A DNA stretch of 64,000 nt from the NCBI GenBank assembly GCA_944393005.1, contig CALXYO010000001.1, positions 186,001 through 250,000 of the forward strand, read 5' to 3'. Under the pieces are notes generated by a model. It saw nothing but the letters and a program-made list of their open reading frames with translations, was not told where the DNA came from and did no database searches. Below, piece by piece: positions 9,091-17,855 of this stretch (positions within the stretch are counted from its first letter, which is position 1; each line of letters opens with the position of its first letter). The translations under genes and the position numbers were made by a program. The DNA is from an uncultured Spirochaetales bacterium (GTDB lineage Bacteria; Spirochaetota; Spirochaetia; Sphaerochaetales; Sphaerochaetaceae).

Positions 9091-9978
9091 TTATTTCCTG
9101 AGTGAAGGATCAAATACATCTTCAAGAGCCTTGCCGATCCATACCAGCGAAAGGATAAGAAGACAGATCATGATTGTCGGTGCCAGAAGATACATGATCG
9201 TTCTCGGGTTGTAGATCACGCCCTGTGTCCATGCGAGGTTGATCATGACACCCCAGTTCTGCTCAAGAGGAAGCAGACCGAGGAATACAAGACCGACCTG
9301 AGAGTAAATCGTGCTTCTCATGAGCAGAGTGAAGTTTACTGCAAGAAAGCCCATCATGTTAGGAAGGATTTCCTTTATTACTATATGAGGAAGTGAAAGA
9401 TCCTGCATGAAAGCCACTTCGATATAATCCCTCTCCTTTATCGACAGGACCTGGGAGCGCACCGTTCTGAATATTCCAGCCCAGGAGAGAACAGCAAGCA
9501 CAATTGACAGCGTCGCGTTGTTCAATGTGAAAAAGCCGGAGAACACTACCAGAAGAGGGAATCGTGGAATCGAAAGCCACACATCTGCAAGGAAAAGCAT
9601 GATCTCATCGAATTTTCCGCCAATTACAGCAGAAAAAGCACCGAGTATCACACCGATGAGCATGCCTAAGAGTGCAGTCACGAATGAAAGGAAAAGAAGT
9701 TCCCTTCCTCCGTTTGCGATCTGTGCCCATATGTCACGGCCAAGATGATCAGTTCCCAGGATATGCTCGCGGGACGGTCCCTGCAGGATCATTGAGGGAT
9801 CTGACTCAACATCCACAGGAAAGACAAACGGGGAAATCAGTGAGAGGATTATGATCGCAAGCAGTATGAGAAATCCGATGAAACCGACTTTGTCATGCAC
9901 AATCGCATACTCAGCCTGCTTCAATGCCTTATGAATCCTGCCTGATGAGGAGAGTGTCTTATAAGTCTTTTCAGCCAT
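9091..9978 (-). CDS. Peptide-type ABC transporter permease (DppC/OppC-like)
   Basis: 295 residues from the ATG at 9978 (MAEKTYKTL). It has an N-terminal OppC-type segment with the first helix near residues 35-55, the extracytoplasmic LGTDHLGRD motif typical of DppC-type subunits, and about six helices with the cytoplasmic EAA-like loop. The 9978 start overlaps the upstream permease by 8 bp and has GGGAGGAAGAAAGG before it. An earlier ATG at 10041 would overlap by 71 bp and is less likely. Confidence 0.88.
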   Translation of the reverse strand: MAEKTYKTLSSSGRIHKALKQAEYAIVHDKVGFIGFLILLAIIILSLISPFVFPVDVESDPSMILQGPSREHILGTDHLGRDIWAQIANGGRELLFLSFVTALLGMLIGVILGAFSAVIGGKFDEIMLFLADVWLSIPRFPLLVVFSGFFTLNNATLSIVLAVLSWAGIFRTVRSQVLSIKERDYIEVAFMQDLSLPHIVIKEILPNMMGFLAVNFTLLMRSTIYSQVGLVFLGLLPLEQNWGVMINLAWTQGVIYNPRTIMYLLAPTIMICLLILSLVWIGKALEDVFDPSLRK

Positions 9979-11023
9979 TTGCCTTTCTTCCTCCCTGAAG
10001 CTTGATTCTCGGATCAAGCACGACATACAGCACTTCGGCAAGGAAATTGCAAAGAACTATTGCAGAAGTCATTATGAGGAAAATACCCTGCATCAGAGGA
10101 TAATCCCTTCCGTTTGTGGCATTAAGCAGTTCCAGTCCTATACCCTGATAGACAAACAGCTGTTCGATTATCAGGGATCCACCGATTATGAAACCCAGTC
10201 TCATTGCGAATTCCGTCACGATCGGCAGCATCGCGTTACGTCCTATGTAATTGGTGAGTATGGTCGATGACTTCAGCCCCCTCACCTTCGCTATCGTGAC
10301 ATAGTCGGTATTGAGAGTGCTTGTCGTGCTGCCCTTCATGAGCAGTATCCAGATACCGAGCTGTGAGAACATGTATGTGAGGATGGGAAGAAGACCATGA
10401 AGAAGGACATCCTTTATGAAAACCATATTCCAGCCGGGTGTGACGAACATGGAATAGTTTCCCCTCAGCGAGGTGATCGGAATTATCGTATGACCGGTTC
10501 CGAAGGTGAAAACACCGAAAATAAGCAGGAGGAAAATGGCAATGAGAAAGTCCGGAATCGCACTGAGAAACGAGGCAAAGCCAGATACAAGCGGCTCATA
10601 CCACTTGTCTCTCTTGAACGCCATAAGTGTTCCCAGCACTATACCTATTATAAAAGAAGACAGAAGCCCCAGTCCGACAGTAAACAAGGTCCATGGCAGT
10701 CTTGCAGCTATGATTGACATAACATCGACACCCGGGGAAAGGAGCGACTGTCCGAAATCAAGATGAACAACATCCTTCAGGAAGGATATGTACTGAGTGA
10801 GGATCGGCTCATCAAGCTCCATTGAGAAAAGAGACTGAGCCCTCAGTGTGGCCTCTTCGTATCCGATACCGTAAATGATCATCTGCTCTTCTATGTAACG
10901 GTCTACCGGATTGGACGGCATAAGCCTTATCAGAACGAAAATCAATGTAGTGACAACCCATATCGTGAAGATCATCTTGAAGATTTTCTTAAGCAGATAC
11001 CTGAGTGTGGAATTCATGACCAT
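9971..11023 (-). CDS. Peptide-type ABC transporter permease (DppB/OppB-like)
   Basis: 350 residues with the DppB/OppB layout: an N-terminal helix (KMIFTIWVVTTLIFVLIRLM), then RLMPSNPVD, a periplasmic domain and five further helices. It forms the translocation channel with the DppC-like subunit. Two ATGs (11023 and 11017) are close. The first has GGAGGT 11 bases upstream. The second makes an ATGA overlap with the ROK gene stop. Either way the gene is coupled to the regulator. Confidence 0.88.
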   Translation of the reverse strand: MVMNSTLRYLLKKIFKMIFTIWVVTTLIFVLIRLMPSNPVDRYIEEQMIIYGIGYEEATLRAQSLFSMELDEPILTQYISFLKDVVHLDFGQSLLSPGVDVMSIIAARLPWTLFTVGLGLLSSFIIGIVLGTLMAFKRDKWYEPLVSGFASFLSAIPDFLIAIFLLLIFGVFTFGTGHTIIPITSLRGNYSMFVTPGWNMVFIKDVLLHGLLPILTYMFSQLGIWILLMKGSTTSTLNTDYVTIAKVRGLKSSTILTNYIGRNAMLPIVTEFAMRLGFIIGGSLIIEQLFVYQGIGLELLNATNGRDYPLMQGIFLIMTSAIVLCNFLAEVLYVVLDPRIKLQGGRKANG

Positions 11024-12063
11024 CGCTTCTCAATACCTCCGACAATTTCCCTGACATAGGAATCCGCACCGATGAGGGCGGCACCGCATGCAGGCGCTGA
11101 GAAATGGGGCTCGCATTTGAGTTCAGCCGTACAGGGAAGAGATGAAAGGACCCTCTCAAGCTGTCTCATATCATCATTACTGACAGCGGAAAAAGCATTT
11201 CCGCATATGATCAGCTTCACGGGATTCAGCAGATACGCAGTCATCTTCATATGGTTCAAAAGTTTTTCAACAACAGGAACCAGATTGTCCCTGACACCGA
11301 ATTTTGATTCTTTGAGAAAAGAATCCTTTTCATAGTATTCACCGGCACACCCGTCAGAACCCCGGAAAAGCTTTCCCTCAATGATCAGTCCCAATCCTAT
11401 TCCGAAAGGCTGGTCATTAAGTACGTACGTGACTGTCGTTACATTTTCATATTTATCTTTATTCTTTGTGTAGTAATAAATAGCGGCACAGTTGGCATCA
11501 TTTTCCACTATGATCTCATACTCAGGATACCTCTGCCTTATTTCTTCTACGAAATTCGCGATATCCCAATGCTCTTCAGCCCCGCTCTCAGTATGCCTCA
11601 CACCCGACTCAAGATGTCCGTCATTATGTATTATGCCTTTGACGGCAATGGCGATCTTCTTTATCTGGGGATATGCTGACAGCTTTTCATCAATCCCTTT
11701 ATAAAGTGTCTCGATAAGCTTGTCCGCTTCAAAGCATATCCTGCTTTCCTCAAGCTCCTCCCCGTCCAGTCCGTATACAAACAGCTCAACGGCATTGTCA
11801 ATCAGATAAATACCGAGAAAACATGCCGCCTCATTGTTCAGGCTTATTGCGAGTCCGGGCTTGCCTGCTTTCCTGCCACTGCTGGCTGCCTTGCCGCTGT
11901 CCTTGATGAAATTGAATGTTCTCAGATCATTTATCAGATACGAGACAGTGGAAGCCTGAAGACTGCATATTTCCTTCAGCTCTGCCTGCGTTGTCACCTT
12001 GCGTGTACGCAGTACATCAATAATTCTCAAGAGATTGTTGTGTCTCTCATTCTGCTTGTTCAA
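11014..12063 (-). CDS. ROK-family transcriptional regulator
   Basis: 349 residues. An N-terminal winged helix-turn-helix (about 10-60, LLRIIDVLRTRKVTTQAELK) is joined to a ROK sugar-kinase-like domain (from about 80) that senses a sugar ligand. The canonical ROK ATP and zinc motifs are weak, so it is a regulator rather than a kinase. It starts at a TTG with AAAGG just upstream. As first gene of the operon it probably autoregulates and responds to an amino sugar released by the GH20 enzymes (inference). A 17-bp dyad lies 33 bp upstream. Confidence 0.85.
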   Translation of the reverse strand: MNKQNERHNNLLRIIDVLRTRKVTTQAELKEICSLQASTVSYLINDLRTFNFIKDSGKAASSGRKAGKPGLAISLNNEAACFLGIYLIDNAVELFVYGLDGEELEESRICFEADKLIETLYKGIDEKLSAYPQIKKIAIAVKGIIHNDGHLESGVRHTESGAEEHWDIANFVEEIRQRYPEYEIIVENDANCAAIYYYTKNKDKYENVTTVTYVLNDQPFGIGLGLIIEGKLFRGSDGCAGEYYEKDSFLKESKFGVRDNLVPVVEKLLNHMKMTAYLLNPVKLIICGNAFSAVSNDDMRQLERVLSSLPCTAELKCEPHFSAPACGAALIGADSYVREIVGGIEKRWS

Positions 12064-12095
12064 TTTACCTTTCCTTTTTTTAATTCATTCAAACT

Positions 12096-12112
12096 ATGAA
12101 TTAATTATTCAT
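12096..12112. promoter_or_regulatory. Candidate operator of the ROK regulator
   Basis: A 17-bp palindrome, ATGAAT-TAATT-ATTCAT, lies in the AT-rich stretch upstream of the ROK gene. AT-rich dyads are typical of NagC/Mlc-type ROK operators. I see no second copy in the window. The stretch from 12113 to 12233 is AT-rich with no gene. Confidence 0.4.
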
Positions 12113-12233
12113 CTGATATTTTCACATGTCAATAAAATTTTTCCATATAAGCTGAAAAGCAGAAGAAAAATTCTCACAATTTATTACCAAATAATTATAT
12201 TAAAAACAATTATCAGTTTTACGAAATTTTTTC

Positions 12234-12263
12234 TTGACAGTTTCTGAAATCCCCTAATAAGAT
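12234..12263 (+). promoter_or_regulatory. Promoter of the orphan RNA
   Basis: A perfect -35 TTGACA (12234-12239) is followed after 18 bases by TAAGAT (12258-12263). It points away from the ROK operon and toward a region without ORFs. The predicted start is near 12270. Confidence 0.6.
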
Positions 12264-12269
12264 GTAAGC

Positions 12270-12504
12270 ACAGGGAGGCAATAGAGAAAAGAACTCTAGC
12301 AGCTCATATAAGGAAAAGCATCATAAGCCCATGATGGTGAGTAAACCGGAAAGGATAGCTTGGTGCTGACAGACATGAGCAGGCTGCCAGAATGAGAACC
12401 CATCTCTATTATAAAGAACAAGCCTCCAGGACAGATGAGAGCCCGGACAATTGTTCATGAAACAAAGTGAACGATAATGAATAAGTCCGGGCTGTATTTT
12501 TATT
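12270..12504 (+). ncRNA. Structured non-coding RNA of unknown family
   Basis: A stretch of about 235 bases has its own promoter and a strong terminator, and no ORF. The fold is regular. GGAGGC (12274-12279) plus AATAGAGA (12280-12287) pair with TCTCTATT (12403-12410) and GCCTCC (12422-12427), leaving an 11-base one-sided bulge. Inside, GCTCAT (12302-12307) pairs with ATGAGC (12375-12380), extended by AGC/GCT. CATCAT (12319-12324) and ATGATG (12331-12336) form a small hairpin. AGCATCA (12317-12323) can pair instead with TGGTGCT (12361-12367), so two conformers are possible. The long rod with closing ends recalls 6S RNA in outline only. I do not recognise tmRNA, RNase P, SRP RNA or a known riboswitch. 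Confidence 0.55.
12440..12504 (+). terminator. Terminator of the orphan RNA
   Basis: AGCCCGGAC (12440-12448) pairs perfectly with GTCCGGGCT (12485-12493). A nested 7-bp hairpin lies inside (12451-12457 with 12468-12474), and a T-rich tail (12496-12504) follows. It lies 48 bp from the convergent flavoenzyme gene. Confidence 0.75.
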
Positions 12505-12552
12505 TGTCTATCTATGGTTCACGTACAAAACCAAAGAATAGCTCGCATGTTG

Positions 12553-14493
12553 TCAGATATCAAGTGCTGCATGGTACCCCTGATAGATAGCTGCCGTGAT
12601 ATTCGCCACTCTGGAACAGTCTCCAATTTCACGAACCCAGGGAGCAGATGTACGCAATGCTTCGACACATGCTCTCTCTGATACTTGTCCTGCGGCACAT
12701 ATTACGCTCTTTCCTGAAACAAGTTTTTCTCTGCCTGAGCTATCCATGCATACTACGCCGTCATCTGTTACCTTTACAGCAGTATGATTCAGGAAAACCG
12801 ACGCATATTTGTTGACCATATCCATAAGAATGGGACGATGTCGGATATTGCAGTCCGGTGCCAGCTGATTCCTCATCTCAACGATGGCGACTTTATAGCC
12901 TTCCATACCGAGATGAACCGCGCACTCACAGCCTGCCAGTCCACCGCCAAGGACAACGACAGTATCAGCAACGCTGTTCTTTCGCAGATAGTAGTCATTG
13001 ACTATGATGACATTATCTCCGTCAATTCCATCAAGCGGAGGAATGACAGGCCTGCTTCCGACCGCTATGATCAGGGCCTCGGCCTTAAGATCCTCAATGA
13101 GCTCAGGCGTTGCCTCTGTATTCAGCCTCACCTCCACCCCTGCAAGACGGGCCTGCCGCTCCAGTGTCAGTCCAAGCCGGTACATTTCATACTTGAACGG
13201 AATTGCCTGCTCACTGACAAGGATTCCTCCAAGCACATCTTTTTTCTCCAGCAGCGTGACCTGATGTCCGCGTCTGGCTGCAATTATGGCTGCCTCAAGA
13301 CCGCCAACACCTCCTCCTGCAACAACAACCTTCTTCCTGCAGGGAGCTGGTGTAAGATGAATTCCTTCTATCTCACGTCCTATAAGAGGATTGACAGCAC
13401 AGCGTCTCGTACCGGTTGCGGGACGTTCGGCCATGCAGGTGAAGCAACGCAGACAATGTACAATCTCATCCTCACGCCCGGCAATAACCTTATTGGGCAG
13501 TTCATGATCAGCGAGCAAAGCTCTGGCCATTTCCACAACATCTGCCTTGCCTGAGGAAATAATCTCTTCCATCTGAGCCGGATCATTCAGGGCACCTATA
13601 GTAGCGACAGGTCTGGAAACATGTTTTTTTATCTCGGCTGCCAGCCAGACATTATCACCATGGGGTGCGAACATCGGCAAATGAGTCCGGAAGAAGCCGA
13701 ACTGATAGCTGCCTGCCGACACATGTATAAGATCAGCAAGATCCTCAAGCCCCTGTGCAATTGCAATACCACCATCAATATCGTATCCGCCTTCAAAAAA
13801 CTCAGCTCCGCTCATACGCAGCTCAATCGGGAAACCGTCCCCTACCGCATCTCTGACCGACTGCAGCACGCGACGCGCAAAACGGAGCCTGTTATCCAAG
13901 GATCCCCCGTATTCGTCATTACGGTGATTGAAAGCAGGAGAGAGGAACTGGTTGATCAGCCAGCCGTGACCGGCATGAACCATGACCATCTGGAAACCTG
14001 CACGTTTCGCCAGAGCCGCACTCTCGCCGTAGGAACGTATGATATCATCAATCTGCTGGGCAGTGAGCGCTTTGACATGAATGCCGTCAGGACGTACCCA
14101 GTCGCTGGGTCCATATTGCGTCAATCCATGTTTTCTGTCCTTATCGATGAGATAGGTACCAGCATATTGTCCGCTGTGGCTCAGTTCGACGCTGGGCACA
14201 GCTCCATGCCTTGAAATTGAATCAGCTACGAATGTCCAGCTTGCCAGACAGCCAGGAGTCTTCAAATCAAGATGAAACATATGGGAGGCATCTGTCTGTG
14301 GATGTACGACAAGCTCGCTGGCGGTTACCGCCGCAGCCCCGCCCATTGCCCTCAGCTCATAAAAGCCTGGCGTTCTGGGACCGACACAGCAGTCAGATGT
14401 GATATCGGTTCCACCCATGGGGGCAGAGAACATCCTGTTACGGAATGTGATGTTGCCAAGCCTGATCGGCTCGCACAAATGCGGATATTTCAT
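12553..14493 (-). CDS. Fe-S flavoenzyme, old yellow enzyme/2,4-dienoyl-CoA reductase type (FldZ/BaiCD-like)
   Basis: 646 residues in three parts. An N-terminal TIM-barrel ene-reductase domain carries the HAGHGWLINQFLSP and EYGGSLDNR signatures. A cysteine cluster near residues 340-360 (CLRCFTC, then RRCAVNP) supplies a 4Fe-4S ligand set. C-terminal FAD and NAD(P) domains follow, with GGGVGGLEAA and GGGLAGCE. Such enzymes reduce an activated C=C bond with NAD(P)H, for example cinnamates or bile-acid enones, and often serve as anaerobic electron sinks. GAGGGT lies 9 bases before the ATG. A terminator separates it from the esterase gene, so it is transcribed separately, but it continues the same catabolic cluster. 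The true substrate is unknown. Confidence 0.85.
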   Translation of the reverse strand: MKYPHLCEPIRLGNITFRNRMFSAPMGGTDITSDCCVGPRTPGFYELRAMGGAAAVTASELVVHPQTDASHMFHLDLKTPGCLASWTFVADSISRHGAVPSVELSHSGQYAGTYLIDKDRKHGLTQYGPSDWVRPDGIHVKALTAQQIDDIIRSYGESAALAKRAGFQMVMVHAGHGWLINQFLSPAFNHRNDEYGGSLDNRLRFARRVLQSVRDAVGDGFPIELRMSGAEFFEGGYDIDGGIAIAQGLEDLADLIHVSAGSYQFGFFRTHLPMFAPHGDNVWLAAEIKKHVSRPVATIGALNDPAQMEEIISSGKADVVEMARALLADHELPNKVIAGREDEIVHCLRCFTCMAERPATGTRRCAVNPLIGREIEGIHLTPAPCRKKVVVAGGGVGGLEAAIIAARRGHQVTLLEKKDVLGGILVSEQAIPFKYEMYRLGLTLERQARLAGVEVRLNTEATPELIEDLKAEALIIAVGSRPVIPPLDGIDGDNVIIVNDYYLRKNSVADTVVVLGGGLAGCECAVHLGMEGYKVAIVEMRNQLAPDCNIRHRPILMDMVNKYASVFLNHTAVKVTDDGVVCMDSSGREKLVSGKSVICAAGQVSERACVEALRTSAPWVREIGDCSRVANITAAIYQGYHAALDI

Positions 14494-14562
14494 AATCGTT
14501 TTACCCTCAATGACATTTCAATGAATAGTTTTCATATGATCTGAATATGATTCGCCACAACA

Positions 14563-14596
14563 GAAAAGCTCCATACTGCATTGGGCAGTGTGGAGC
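14563..14596 (-). terminator. Terminator after the esterase operon
   Basis: A 12-bp stem with one T:G pair (14568-14579 with 14585-14596) and a 5-base loop. On the minus strand it is followed by TTTTCTG. It lies 21 bp downstream of the esterase stop. Confidence 0.7.
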
Positions 14597-14616
14597 ATGA
14601 TTTCAGCTGGCAAAGC

Positions 14617-16338
14617 TCAGACAGCATCAGATCCCATGTACAGCAGTTTCCCATTCACTTTGGAGAACTTCGACATGAACTGATCCCAGGAAGCCCAGCT
14701 CTCACCGGGGTAATTGGCATGACTCATATCACGCACAGTGCCCACAGTCAGCATCGGAACTTTCCTGCTGTTGAGATAGACGTAATAGCTGATTTCACCG
14801 CAGGTGTACTTCAGCGGCTTCTCATCCAGAGCATATATTTTCATCAGATTCCTGAGAAATGAAGCGATGTCATGAGCCGCATGATACTCAAGCTCTCCAT
14901 GCTCAAGGTCTGCACACAGCCAGTCTTTCTCTCCGAAAAGAAAGAAAAAAGGTACAGCCGGATCTATTTTCTCAGGCAGACAAAGCTCTTCATCTGGACT
15001 TACAAGAGCCGACCATGGAGCCACTGCCGCGAAAACATCCGGAGTCTTCTGGGCAAGTGTCGAGGTCATCATTCCTCCGCTTGACTGACCACAGGCGTAT
15101 ATGCGGCTTTCATCAATGCAGCAGCGGGACTTCACGTCATCGATAATTGCAAGGATGAACTTCACATCGTCAATCTTCTGACCTTTGTAGGATCCTTCCC
15201 ACAAGAGAAGATTTCTCAGAGCTCCCGGTTTCTGCTGCGAGACACATGCCTCGGGGAACACGACAATAAAATCTCTCTCTTCTGCCACGCGGCTCATATC
15301 TGAAAGACTGATGAAGCTTTCTGCACTGCCTCCTCGCCCATGCATGCAGACTACAAGAGGAGCGCTCTTGCCGCTCTCTGCCACACGTTTTGGCACATAT
15401 TCATACCACAGACGTGTCCAGCCATCCATTTCCATCGTGTGACGTGTGAAGCCATAGGCGGCAGGATCAATACGGCGGCGCAGCTGCTTGGTGCCGAAAC
15501 CGCGGTGCCGGCAAGCCTGATTCAGATAATTCCAGACTGCGTCCAGGAACGGAGATTCCAGTCGTCCTTCATACCCATTTGTAACACGGACCTGTGCTAT
15601 GTTCTCCTCATTTGTCTGACTTTTGAGGCAGACACTTGAGGGAAAATGGATCTCATCAGCCCACTGGCTGGAAAAACACTCGTCTGTGCATGCGTTGTTA
15701 GTCATCCAGTAGCTGAATGCAGCTTCATTGGCTCCCTTTTTCATTTTCCAGGCCATCCACACAGGTACCGCAACCTTCGCTGCGGAAATCACAAGTTCTG
15801 TCTTGCCTGTGTTCTGTGCCCCTGCGCTTGTTGTTCCGTTGAAAGTCACCTTGTCATCAAGATCTCCGAACGTAGCCAGTCCGGACCACTCACTCGACAT
15901 CTTCATGACGGCCTGCTGTGCAACGGTTGCCCCTCTGTCAACACCGAAAGCATATATATTGTCCTGCATGGTAACATAGCCGCGACGTCCATTGATCTGC
16001 ACATATACCCGGTTCATGTAGTCGGCATCATCTCCGTCAGGACTCCAGCCTCCGGGGCCGCTAACCAGCACATGAAGGAACACATGATGTCTGTCGGCAA
16101 AATCAAGCCACGGACTGTGCTCAAGATAGTCAGTAGCACTTTCAGTGTCCGGTGCTGCGACCACCACGCAGGGCTGGTTGTAAACAAGCCCCTCAGTGAT
16201 ATATGTATAGAAAGTACGGATCTTGCCGTTTACTTCCACAGACTCCTCGAAAAGTCCATTGACCAGACACCTGCGAGGCTCATTATGGTCCACACCCAGG
16301 ACACTCATGTCCCGTGGGAAAGTTTTTACTTCAAGCAT
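14617..16338 (-). CDS. PHB-depolymerase/feruloyl-esterase-like hydrolase with unusual N-terminal half
   Basis: 573 residues. The C-terminal half (from about 310) is an alpha/beta hydrolase of the PHB depolymerase/LpqC/feruloyl-esterase type. It has an HGRGG oxyanion segment, the nucleophile Ser in GQSSGG, and a late Asp and His region. The N-terminal half (about 1-280) also looks like a degenerate hydrolase-type domain (FADRHHVFLHVL, then GPGGWSPDG) without a clear catalytic serine. There is no signal peptide, so it is cytoplasmic. AGGAG lies 9-10 bases before the ATG. It sits 28 bp after the SLC13 transporter gene, implying that it hydrolyses an imported ester. That is inference from context. 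Confidence 0.75.
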   Translation of the reverse strand: MLEVKTFPRDMSVLGVDHNEPRRCLVNGLFEESVEVNGKIRTFYTYITEGLVYNQPCVVVAAPDTESATDYLEHSPWLDFADRHHVFLHVLVSGPGGWSPDGDDADYMNRVYVQINGRRGYVTMQDNIYAFGVDRGATVAQQAVMKMSSEWSGLATFGDLDDKVTFNGTTSAGAQNTGKTELVISAAKVAVPVWMAWKMKKGANEAAFSYWMTNNACTDECFSSQWADEIHFPSSVCLKSQTNEENIAQVRVTNGYEGRLESPFLDAVWNYLNQACRHRGFGTKQLRRRIDPAAYGFTRHTMEMDGWTRLWYEYVPKRVAESGKSAPLVVCMHGRGGSAESFISLSDMSRVAEERDFIVVFPEACVSQQKPGALRNLLLWEGSYKGQKIDDVKFILAIIDDVKSRCCIDESRIYACGQSSGGMMTSTLAQKTPDVFAAVAPWSALVSPDEELCLPEKIDPAVPFFFLFGEKDWLCADLEHGELEYHAAHDIASFLRNLMKIYALDEKPLKYTCGEISYYVYLNSRKVPMLTVGTVRDMSHANYPGESWASWDQFMSKFSKVNGKLLYMGSDAV

Positions 16339-16366
16339 AGCTGTTCACTCCTGTTCAATTACCGCA

Positions 16367-17656
16367 TTACGGATACATCGGGAAAACAGTCATTATCCAC
16401 GAGACATTGACAACACACAGCAGGATGGCAGGGATGACAGACTGCCTGATGATAGACTTCAGATCATAGCCACCGTTGGCCATGCACATCGGGATGGCAG
16501 GTGTGGCCATAGGAGTCATGAATGAGCTGAGGCAGGCTGACTGAACCAGAAGAACGATTCCCACAGGATTAGCACCCATTGCCTTGCATGCGAGGATTGC
16601 AATCGGGATGAAGATTATGATGACGGTTCTGTTCATCATGACCTGAGTGAGCAGGAACGGAACGAGGAAGAAGACGAAACCGATCAGATACGGGTTGGAC
16701 AGTCTGTTGGCGAAGCTGGCAAGTATGCCTCCGACAACCTCTCCTGCTCCGGTCTGACTGAGAGCTCCACCCATCGCAAGGGATCCGACAAAGAGGAATG
16801 CCATAGGCAGATTGACTGCTGCGACAGCTTCCTTCTCTGACAGAACTCCGAACAGGACCATTGCAACAGCACCGGTCATACAGATCACCCAGGTCTGGAT
16901 TCCGAGCTGCGGCTGGAAAAGCAGGGCAAGGGTTGTGACGATGAATATGATGTAACCTGCACGTTCCTTGAAAGGAGACAGTGGCTCACGCTTGTCAGCG
17001 CGGCTCTCAATGGCTTTTCCCTTAAGGGGAGACTCTGCCGGGCTGAATTTTGTAGAGAAGAACACACAGTAGATGAACATCACGATCATGGACGGAAGAC
17101 GGGCTTTCATGCAGTCGGTCAGTGCCACCGCATATGTTGTGTAATCGTTTGCTTCAAGATAGCCGTTCATCTCGGCAAATACCGTTGCTCCGGCACCAAG
17201 TGGCAGAATTGATACAGTTGAAATACAGGCGATGGCAATCGGGAACAGCACCTTGGACGGACTTATGTTCATCTCCTCACAGGTTGCGATAAGCATCGGT
17301 GCCATAATACCATAGACGATAACAGAGCTCTGGATGAACTGTGACAGCAGCATCGTGATCAGGATATAGCCGAACATGACGCGTGTCAGGGATCCCTTCG
17401 CAATACGGTTGACACTGGCAGCGACCTTGCGTACGAACTGTGTCCGGTTGAAGCCTGCTGCAACAACGAACATCGACATCATCATAAGGCCATTGGAATT
17501 GCCGAAATACCCTGCGGCTGTGGCAGGATCCAGACAGCCTGTGAGCACAAAGGCCAGCATGCTGACCAGAGCAGTCAGTCCCATCGGCCACTTGCCGATG
17601 ATGTAACTGACCATTGTGAGGACACAGATAATCAGACAGATTACTAAGTGACTCAT
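16367..17656 (-). CDS. SLC13/DASS-like organic anion transporter
   Basis: 429 residues from the ATG at 17656, chosen because AAGGAG lies just upstream; an in-frame start 30 bp earlier lacks a site. About ten to twelve hydrophobic segments arranged as two repeats are present. They include re-entrant-like motifs (SSVIVYGIMAPM in the first half and LTQVMMNRTVIIIF in the second) of the divalent-anion/citrate superfamily. It probably carries a carboxylate across the inner membrane with Na+ or H+. It is the first gene before the esterase. One copy of the 39-bp LysR-linked repeat lies 112 bp upstream, which suggests induction by the LysR protein. Confidence 0.78.
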   Translation of the reverse strand: MSHLVICLIICVLTMVSYIIGKWPMGLTALVSMLAFVLTGCLDPATAAGYFGNSNGLMMMSMFVVAAGFNRTQFVRKVAASVNRIAKGSLTRVMFGYILITMLLSQFIQSSVIVYGIMAPMLIATCEEMNISPSKVLFPIAIACISTVSILPLGAGATVFAEMNGYLEANDYTTYAVALTDCMKARLPSMIVMFIYCVFFSTKFSPAESPLKGKAIESRADKREPLSPFKERAGYIIFIVTTLALLFQPQLGIQTWVICMTGAVAMVLFGVLSEKEAVAAVNLPMAFLFVGSLAMGGALSQTGAGEVVGGILASFANRLSNPYLIGFVFFLVPFLLTQVMMNRTVIIIFIPIAILACKAMGANPVGIVLLVQSACLSSFMTPMATPAIPMCMANGGYDLKSIIRQSVIPAILLCVVNVSWIMTVFPMYP

Positions 17657-17767
17657 TTTTCCTCTCCTTTTTGTATTCTGTTTCAAAGTAACAGGAGTCC
17701 GCTGTAATTTCGCAGTGACCCTCCCGTCTGTTCACAATTTCATTATGGACTGCATTCAATCAGCAGA

Positions 17768-17806
17768 CAAATTTATAATCCTAATGTTTGTATAAATAAA
17801 ATTTAT
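17768..17806. promoter_or_regulatory. LysR-linked 39-bp repeat, copy 1
   Basis: This matches 34 of 39 bases of a copy at 19424-19462 next to the lysR gene. The core is a dyad, ATTTAT-N15-ATAAAT, as expected for LysR recognition. It lies upstream of the SLC13 gene and downstream of the dehydratase gene. Confidence 0.6.
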
Positions 17807-17814
17807 CGAAATGC

Positions 17815-17844
17815 TGTCTGCAGGAGCCATTTCTCCAGCAGACA
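17815..17844 (-). terminator. Candidate terminator of the dehydratase gene
   Basis: An inverted repeat TGTCTGC-A-GGAG / CTCC-A-GCAGACA with a 6-base loop lies 12 bp beyond the dehydratase stop. The sequence after it on the minus strand is only weakly T-rich (GCATTTCG), so efficiency is uncertain. Confidence 0.4.
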
Positions 17845-17855
17845 TACACGTTTAT

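Noticed and set aside
12784-13554. 256-residue open frame on the plus strand
   Set aside because: It lies wholly inside the flavoenzyme gene on the other strand and resembles no protein family. The opposite strand carries clear Fe-S and nucleotide-binding motifs.
15646-16410. 254-residue Cys/His-rich open frame on the plus strand
   Set aside because: Antisense shadow of the esterase and its start region; no ribosome site and no recognisable domain.
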